Positions 57,230-64,000 of a DNA stretch of 64,000 nucleotides are shown here, in pieces (the first letter of the stretch is position 1; every line of letters begins with the position of its first letter). Made by a program: the position numbers and the translations under genes. Below the pieces are notes generated by a model. The model was not told where the DNA came from, searched no databases, and worked only from the letters and a program-made list of their open reading frames with translations. This stretch comes from Edaphochlamys debaryana (lineage: Eukaryota; Chlorophyta; Chlorophyceae; Chlamydomonadales): the NCBI GenBank assembly GCA_016858145.1, contig JAEHOE010000148.1:186001-250000 (forward strand). The letters run 5' to 3'.

Positions 57230-60200
57230 TCAGTGCTCGTCGTACACCGCATCGTGGGCGCACACCACCGACAATGACGGCCGCCCCAGCTGCTGCGGCA
57301 GCCACACGCATGCCTCCCGGCACACGCCCCGGCACGCGTCCAGCCTCAACTCGGTCAGGTCGGGCAGCCCCGCCGCCGCCGCCGCCACGCCGCGCGCCGT
57401 GATGAGCGGCGCGCGTGACAGCTCCAGGCGCCGGAGGCCGGCGGCGGCGCCAGCCGCCAGCGCCGCGGCGGCGGCGGTGGCGGCGGCGGCAGGCTCCTGG
57501 GCGCAGGCCCACGGCGCCGCCGCGGCCGCCGCTAGCGCTGCGGCGCTGGTGGACCGAGGCATAGCGCGGCCCGCACACACGTTGGCTCCATTCGGACTGG
57601 AGCCGTTGGTGCCAGGGCCGTGCGTGACGTCGCCAACGTCGCCGTTGGCATGTGAAGTGATGCTAGTGGTGGTGGTGGTGGTGGTGCAGAGGGCGAGGTC
57701 GGCGAGGGAGGTCGAGATGGAGCACGTGACGGCGGCCTCGGCCACGTCAGCACACGCGGCGCACGGCGGCACGGGCACGCCGGTGGCGGCGCGGCCGCCG
57801 CGCGCCGCCGCCGCCACCGCCGGCGCGCACACGCCCAGCGCCACCTCCGCCCCTGCCTCCGCCTCCGCCTCCGCCACCCCCTCCTCCTCCTCCATCCCTG
57901 CGACAGCTCCGTCGCCGGTATCCAGACCGCCAGCGTTCCCACTGGACCCCGCTCCACAGTCGCCGCCAGCGCTGCCGCCGCCGTCGCTGACGCCAGCGCT
58001 GACGCCGCCGCCAAGCGACGCCAGGGCCTCGTCTGTGAGGTGCGGCGCCCCCGCCAGCGCCAGCTCCCGCAGCGCCGGCGCCGCCGCCAGCAGCCGCCGC
58101 AGCGCTGCCGCCGTCAGGCCCTGGCAGCCCGCCAGGTCCAGACAGGTGAGGGCGGGGAGCGGGGCGCACCTGCGGGGAGGGGGGCAAAGGGCGGGGGGGG
58201 GGGCGGGGGCGAAGGTACATGAGCCAGAGGGGGCACCCAGATGGTCGGGGCCGGGTCTCCAGTACGACAGTGAGCGCTGCTGAGGCAGGGGCATGAGCAG
58301 GAGCGCTGATGAGGCAAGGGCCAAGCGGCACGAGGCGGCAAGATGCGGGTTGGGCCACAAGCGGGCAGTGGTGGAGGGTCACGCGGCAGCGGGGGCTTTC
58401 GGGTGGTCCGCGCTCCAGGGAACAAGCAGCACGAGGGGTTCAGGCCCGCCCGACCCACCTGCCGTACGCCTGCTCCGGCCAGCCCTCGCAGCCGCCCAGC
58501 CGCAGCGACGCCAGCTGCGGCGGCGGCGGCCACCAGGCCTCCTCCTCCGAACCCCCGCCGTCGCCGGCACCTCCGTCGCCGTCGGCGCCGCCAGTGTGGC
58601 TGTGGCGCTGGCGGAACGACGGCCCGCCGCCGCCGTTGGCGAAACCGTTGGCGGCGACGGCGCCGCTGTCGGTGCTACAGCCGCTGCGCGTGCCGTCGGT
58701 GGCGGTGCCGCTGACGCTGACGCTGGCGGTGCTGCCGCCGCCGCCGCCGACGCTCGCCTCATCGTCGCTGTCCGAGCCGCCGCCGCCGCCGCCGCCGTCG
58801 CTGCCGTCGGCGCCGCGGATGCGGTGGTAGTGACTATGGCCCTGGTGGTGGTGGTGGTGGTGGTGCGCGTGGTGATGCCCGATGGGCAACGGCGCTATCT
58901 CATCCCCCTCCTCCTCCTTCCCCTCTACCCCGTCCCCGTGCTCCGGCCCCGCCGCCGCCAGCTCCGCCGCCGCTGCCTCCGCCGCCGCCGAGCCCGGCTC
59001 CGGCGGCGGCAGGCAGCCGCCGGCGTCCATCCGCAGTGCCGTCAGGGCCGTGTGACCCGCCACCGCCGCCCACGCGCCCTCGCCCTCCTCCAACGTCAGC
59101 GCCCGCAGGCCCGGCAACCACGCCGCCAGCGGCGCGCAGCCCTCCTCCCACGACTCCAGACTCAGCCGCGTCACGGCCGTCAGCGCCAGAGGCAACACCC
59201 CCGCCGCCGCCACCGCCACCGATAACCCCAATCCCTCGCTGCCGCCCGCCTGCTCCGCATCCGCATTCGCATCCCCAGCCGAAACCACATCCACGCCAGC
59301 GCACAGGGCGGCTGCCGCTCCACCGCCGCCCTCCGCCATTACCGTGTGTCCGGTTGCGGGTCCACGCTGCGGCGACACGCGGGCCGTCTGCGCCGACAAA
59401 ACCACGAGCGCCGGGCACTCCGCCAGCCCCGCCACCACCTCATCCCCCAGCGCCATCTCCAGGTGCAGCCGCCGCAGCGCCGTGAGGCCGGGCAGGGGCG
59501 CGAAGGCGAGCGCGGCGCGGTGGCCGCTGCCCCACAGGGCCAGGCGCGTGAGGCCCGTGAGGGCGTTCAGGGAGGCGAAGCCCGCGGTACTGACGGTTGC
59601 GTCAGAGAGCTCTAAGGAGCGGAGGGGCGGGCCCGCCGGGAAGCCGCGCGTCTGGAAAAGAGGGAAGGGGGAGGGTAGCAAGCGGGAGCGGAGGTGAGGA
59701 GTAGGAAAGGAGCGGACGGTAGCGTCAGAGAGCTCCAGGGAGCGGAGCGGGGAAGCCGCGCGTCTGGATGGGTGGGGGGACGGCGGGGGCAGAGGGTTCG
59801 CGAGGTGGGGATGAAGGTGGTTCGAAAGTAGAGGCAGGGAGCGGTGGGGAGCAGAAGGCCGTGCGGATGTGGTGCTGCTTCGGGTGGTCCACGCACAGCC
59901 CAACACGCTCCCGAAGCCCCCGAACCTCGCCCCGCCTCCTCCTTTCCCTTGTTACCAGCCCCTGCCCGACTTCGGACTTTACCTGCCGCAATCCCCTCCC
60001 CATCCCCCTCCCCATCCCCCTCCCCATCCCCCTCTTCCTGTCCCGCACCTGTAGCCTCAGGTGGTCCACGCACAGCCCAACACGCACCCCAGGACCTCGC
60101 CCTGGCCCCTCCCGTCCCTTGTGATCACCCTCTATCCCCCTCGGACCTCCCCTCCCTTTCCACCGCCACACCCGTCCCGCACCTGTAGCCTCAGGTGGTC

Positions 60201-61595
60201 CACGCACAGGCTCTCCAGCTGCCCCAGGCGGCCCAGGTGCGAGAGGGACTCACACGTCAGCGCGTGCCGCAGGCCCCGCACCGACAGAGCGCGCAGGCCC
60301 GGGCCCAGCGAGTCGCACAGGCCGCACAGCTGGAGGGCGGGGGTTGGGGAGGGCAGACGGAGACGTGGGAGGCTGAGGGCAGGAGGAGAGATGGATGGGG
60401 CGCCACGAGGTTGGCCTTTCGACGAGCGCAGCCGCGCACCATCCCGCGGCTCTCGTCCAGGCCCCGCATGCCGCCTATCCGGTCCCCACCCGCACGCAGG
60501 CGGCAACCCGCAGGCCGCTCCCGCCCCCGCTCCCGCTCCCACCTGCGGCCCCGATATGGGCAGGCGCGTGAGGTGCAGCTCCTTGAGGCCGGTGAACGCG
60601 CACTCCAGCTCCTGGGGGGGAAAGGGGGCGACGGACGGGGGTTTCAGGGGTGCAGCCAGGTCCAGATTGCCCCAAACCAAGCTGCCCTCAACCTTTGCCC
60701 ACATTCATATGAGCCTGACAGCTCACCGCCTTCAACAAGCTTCCCATCACCAACCCATTACGCCGTGAGCACGGCCACCCCCCGCCCCAACACGGCCACC
60801 TCCCCCCTGCTCGCCTGCAGGCACCGGCCCAGGTCCGAGCACTCGGCGTGCCGGCCCTTGTACCCGTGCTGACACCGGATCTCCAGCCGCTCCAGCCCCG
60901 GGCACGCCAGCCGCAGCGTCTGTAGGGCCGACAGCAGGCCGTCCCTGCCACTCAGCCGCACGCCCCGAACGCGCCGGCCCAGTCGGCCGCTCTGCTGCCG
61001 AAGGGCGCTGAGCAGGCGGTGGCCGCAGTCGGCGTTGCGGGCGTTGAAGTCCAGGTCGATGGTGGGGGGCAGGTGGGAGAGGGGCGGCGGGGGCTCCGAG
61101 AGGAGGGCCGTGGCGCGGAGGCGGGGCAGGCGGCAGGCCGAGGCGCAGGCCGCCTGGGCGCGGGAGCAGGTGACCCGGAGGGCCTTGGCGTCCTGGGGAG
61201 GGGAAGGGAGGAGGGGGCACATGGAGGCAAGGGGAGATGAGGATGAGAGGGGAGCAGCAGGAAGGTGCCGACTCCTGGACTCAAGGGACGCAATCCCCGT
61301 GCGAGGGCTCTGATGAGTCCAGCCAGCCGTGTGGAGGCCCTGCGCGCAGCCCCGACCGCAGCATTGGCCCACCCCCGCCCCAGGCTGTGCACAGGACCGT
61401 GCCGCTTGCTGAGCCTCCCCTCTAAGTCGGGGATGAGCTTAAGGGCCTGAGCCGCTGGACAGGACCTCGCGAGCGCACACGCACCTCGGTGGAGAGTCGG
61501 CCGAAGAGGGCGTGCAAGAACGGCTCCGGCAGCGACACGAAGCGCGCCGGCTCCACGGGCGCCGGGGCCACAGCTCCCGAGACGTCAGGAGCCAT
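57230..61595 (-). CDS. F-box-like protein with cysteine-containing leucine-rich repeats
   Basis: Exons in transcript order: 61485-61595, 60800-61192 (or ending at 60815 with a GC donor), 60543-60611, 60183-60329, 58459-59651, 57230-58169. They join in phase to about 950 residues. The N-terminus LPEPFLHALFGRLSTEDAKA plus LRVTCSRAQAA fits an F-box. Leucine-rich repeats follow: LQTLRLACPGLERLEIRC, LKELHLTRLPI, LRALSVRGLRHALT, LRSLELSDATVSTAGFASL, LTGLTRLALWGSGH, LPGLTALRRLHLEMALGD, then LASLRLGGCEGW, LTCLDLAGCQGLTAAALRRL, LRRLELSRAPLITARGVAAA and LTELRLDACRGVCREACVWL. They are the Cys-containing AMN1 type. Two low-complexity insertions split the repeats (His-rich HHHAHHHHHHHQGHSHYH near 58830-58890; Ala/Glu-rich near 57500-57900). 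Likely a substrate adaptor of an SCF ubiquitin ligase; the target is unknown. Confidence 0.84.
59652..60182 (-). other. Intron 4 of the F-box/LRR gene with copies of both flanking exon edges
   Basis: The 531-base intron contains partial copies of its own boundaries. A 35-base copy of the upstream exon end plus splice donor lies at 60041-60075, 134 bases from the original at 60175-60209, and a shorter piece lies near 59884-59898. A copy of the downstream exon start (CTCCCTGGAGCTCTCTGACG, preceded by the acceptor-side ACGCGCGGCTTCC) lies near 59718-59766. The duplicated donor gives an alternative splice choice. Confidence 0.7.
59998..60036 (+). repeat. 12-bp repeat (CCCATCCCCCTC)n
   Basis: Just over three copies of CCCATCCCCCTC lie inside intron 4 of the F-box/LRR gene. 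Confidence 0.85.
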
Positions 61596-62027
61596 CCTAG
61601 TCGCAGTATGTGGTGTTTACAGGCAGCAGCAGAGCCCCGTGCGGTCGCACTCGGCGGCGTTGTGCAGCTTCGCGCCTCCGCGTCAAGCCTCCGCCATGCA
61701 GTTTGGTTTGGCTTTGCGATACTAAGGTAAAGATACGGCCACAACGGGGTGCAGGGCCGCTTTCGCGTGAGCGCGCCGCATCGGGAGGGCAAAGTCAAAG
61801 GCTGAACGGGCTGGCTGGAGAGACGTCAATTGTGTGATGCGGGTCTTTAATTGAGGCGCGGAGTATGTATTTCGGCGGGGCTTGCGAGCCTGTGTCCGTT
61901 GCAGTGATGCGGAGCCCGCTGGGCTCATGTCGAGACAGCTCGACGCTGCAGCTGCCGTTTGCCGTCAATGTCTATGCTACGGTCATAAATGAACTAGATT
62001 GCGCTACGTGCCTGTAAACGTGAGACG
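61596..62027. promoter_or_regulatory. Divergent promoter region between F-box/LRR and Cox18-like genes
   Basis: Just 432 bases separate two divergent start codons, so both core promoters and 5' UTRs lie here. No clear TATA box was found. A TGTAA at about 62013 is probably fortuitous because it lies just before the plus-strand ATG. Confidence 0.5.
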
Positions 62028-64000
62028 ATGCGGCGGGCGCTTGGATGGCTGCTGCCGGGGCACGCTGCTGCAGCGGCGAGTCGTGGGAGCGCCCTAGAGC
62101 TACTCTGGTAGGTCTGAAAAACAAAGGGCGACCTGCGTCGCTCTCACGCCTGGCCATCACCAGCCCAACCATCAACCCTCGCCCGCGCTCGCGGGGACTT
62201 GGCGAAGATATCGGACGGCAGCTAAAGTGACGGTGCCGCAGCGCAGAGGGGCCCGGGGGCCCGTTCTGGTCTTGGGCGTGCCCCTCCCCATCCATCCGCT
62301 CCATCCAGCAGGCCTCCGGCAACCCCCGCAAACCCCACAACTTACCTTGCCCGAATCTCCCCCGCCCGCATTCACCCCTCCCGTAGTCATGACGCGGCTC
62401 CAGCTTGGCTTCTGGCAGCCAGGGACGCAGCTGTGGGCGCCGGAAGCCCGCCCGTGCTCGGCGGCTTCCGACGCTTCGGCTCCTTGCCCAGCTCCCAAGC
62501 AGCAGCAGGCGCCCCTCCGGCCTCAGCACAGAGCTCCTTCCCCCTTGACCAGGGCCTTGGATCCAGCACGGAATTGGGATCCAGCGTAGAATCTGGATTC
62601 GCTGGATTGGGAGGCGCTCTCCAAGGCCCCAGCTCTAGCTCGTCGTTCCTAGCTAGCGTGGGCCCCACCCCAGGCGGAGCCCCCTCCATCATCGACGAGG
62701 CGGCTCGCTCCGTGTCAGCTGCCTCGACCTCCCTCGATGCTTCCCCCCTCTCCTCATCGCACGCCGTAACGCCATCACAACCCCTGCCCGTGTGGACGGA
62801 CTGCCCTCCCGCATTGGGAGGCGGGGGCGGAGGGGGGCCCGGGGAGGCCCTGGAGTCGGCCATTGCCGCCTGCTCGGCCGCTGAGTCATCCCCGCTGGGC
62901 TCCTTACTCATGTCCAGCGCGCAGCACGTGGCCAACTGGTACGAGCTCGTCCACTCTACGACAGGTGCGCCCTGCCTGCCGTGCAGCGGTTGGGTTGGGC
63001 TTAGTCACGGCGGGGCGGAGTCGCTGGACTGCGCCCGATTGCCCGTACTAGTGCCGCCCGCTACAGCCTGCCGCGGCGCGTCGTCTGCCTGTCGAGGCCG
63101 CATACTGCATACACCCCCCTGCAAGCCCGACCACCTCTGTGTCTCTATCCTTTTGCTACCGCCGCCCCTTACCCCAGCCCCACTTATCCCACGCCCCCCC
63201 ACCTCCCGCCCCCCTCCCTCCTCCCCCTGCCCCCCCCCCAGGCCTCCCCTGGGTGGCCTCCATCCCCCTCACCACCTTTGCGCTGCGCCTGGCCTTGCTG
63301 CCCATATCCATGCGCCAGGCGCGGATCATACGCACCAACTTCTCGCTATACAAGGTGGGGCGCACGGGTTCTGGCTTTCGGGCTTTCGCGCCTTCGGGCG
63401 TAACGATCCCATGGGCAGGCCGGCTTACACGAGCAGCCCCTAGCGGCCCCTACCTCAGGCCCCTACTCAGGGCCTTTTAGTCATCCTCACATCTAGGTTT
63501 TGGGTGCTGGTCGTGATGGCCTGCAGGAGCGCCACTGGCTGGACACCAAAAGCTCCCTCACACACGAACCCCCCTATCGTCCTAGACATTGCTTTCATTG
63601 CCCCCTGGAACGCGAGCGGTCAGGCATGACTAATATGTGCGCCCGCAGAACACGTGGACCCCCTAATCGTCCTATCTCGCCCTTGCAGGAGGCGCTTGCG
63701 CTGACGGACGAGCAGGAGCGTCAGCAGCGGGAGGCTCGGGAAGCCCTGTCGGCGGCCGACGACACGGCAGCGCGCATGCGGCCGTCCGCGTCGGGCCCGG
63801 CTGGGCCTGGCTCGCCCTCGCCCTCCCCCGTCTTCCCCAGCCGCAACAGCGGCGGGGGCGGGGGCGGGAGCGCTGCGGGTGCCGGCAGCAGCGCTGCCGG
63901 GGCCACGCCCTCGGCCTCTGCGAGCCTGTCCACCTCCGCAACCGCGGGCCCAGCGTCGGACCAGGCCCAGGCCCAGGCCCAGGCCCAGGAGGCCCAGGCC
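62028..64000 (+). CDS. Mitochondrial Oxa1/YidC/Cox18-family membrane insertase (5' part, cut by window end)
   Basis: Exons 62028-62107, 62423-62964, 63242-63354 and 63689-64000 (continuing) join in phase. The first exon reads as a mitochondrial presequence (MRRALGWLLPGHAAAAASRG). After about 190 residues of Ser/Ala/Gly-rich sequence comes the first YidC/Oxa1 segment: WYELVHSTTGLPWVASIPLT, then TFALRLALLPISMRQARIIR. This includes the conserved Arg of the first core helix, and the TGLPW.SI wording is closest to Cox18 (Oxa2) in my memory of the family, which inserts the Cox2 C-terminus in the inner membrane. The next exon (EALALTDEQERQQREAREAL) is the coiled-coil-like loop, extended by low-complexity sequence and a QAQAQAQAQE run at the window edge. 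The remaining helices lie outside the window. Start chosen: the ATG at 62028, because it alone gives a presequence in phase. Confidence 0.85.

Noticed and set aside
62227..62589. Start of the insertase at ATG 62389 or in the ORF 62227-62589
   Set aside because: That frame (different from the insertase frame) ends at 62589; only the exon 62028-62107 joins in phase and supplies a mitochondrial presequence.

Overview
The window looks like nuclear DNA of a volvocine/chlamydomonadalean green alga. It is very GC-rich. Its genes are cut into many short exons with GT-AG introns (a few GC-AG). It carries three pherophorin genes, enormous Ser-Pro/Pro-rich (hydroxyproline-rich) rods, and a class III nucleotide cyclase with huge low-complexity insertions. 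I see no prokaryotic, plasmid, phage or CRISPR signature, and no RNA gene I could support. Exons were joined by hand from reading frame, splice consensus and phase. Except where stated, the phases close exactly.

Layout: (1) 3-14015 (+), the 3' part of a membrane-anchored two-domain nucleotide cyclase whose N-terminus lies upstream of the window. (2) 14016-16992, about 3 kb with no gene I can support, between two convergent 3' ends. (3) 16993-28373 (-), a giant type I membrane protein: signal peptide, C-type-lectin-like domain, about 2,840 residues of Pro-rich rod (with 27-bp, 72-bp and 432-bp repeat periods), one membrane helix and a tail with a duplicated motif. (4) 28374-29028, a short divergent promoter region. 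(5) 29029-32393 (+), a disordered RGG-type protein ending in what looks like two SpoVS/Alba-like domains. (6) 33201-50408 (+), a tandem array of three pherophorins (A, B, C) with conserved intron positions and mosaic sequence similarity. (7) 51559-56059 (-), a secreted SGNH/GDSL-type hydrolase. (8) 57230-61595 (-), an F-box/leucine-rich-repeat protein. (9) 61596-62027, a second divergent promoter region. (10) 62028-64000 (+), the 5' part of a mitochondrial Oxa1/YidC/Cox18-family membrane insertase, cut by the window end.

Theme: much of the window is extracellular-matrix or cell-surface biology. The three pherophorins, the lectin-domain rod receptor and the secreted SGNH hydrolase are all predicted secretory products, and the cyclase is a plausible receptor-type signalling enzyme. 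The F-box/LRR protein, the SpoVS/Alba-like protein and the insertase are intracellular or organellar neighbours with no evident functional link.

Most interesting signals: the cyclase distributes its catalytic residues between two degenerate domains, as animal C1/C2 adenylyl cyclases do, while carrying insertions of more than 1,700 residues inside the fold. The lectin-rod receptor has higher-order repeats. The SpoVS/Alba-like domain is apparently tandem. The rod of pherophorin A changes reading frame several times.
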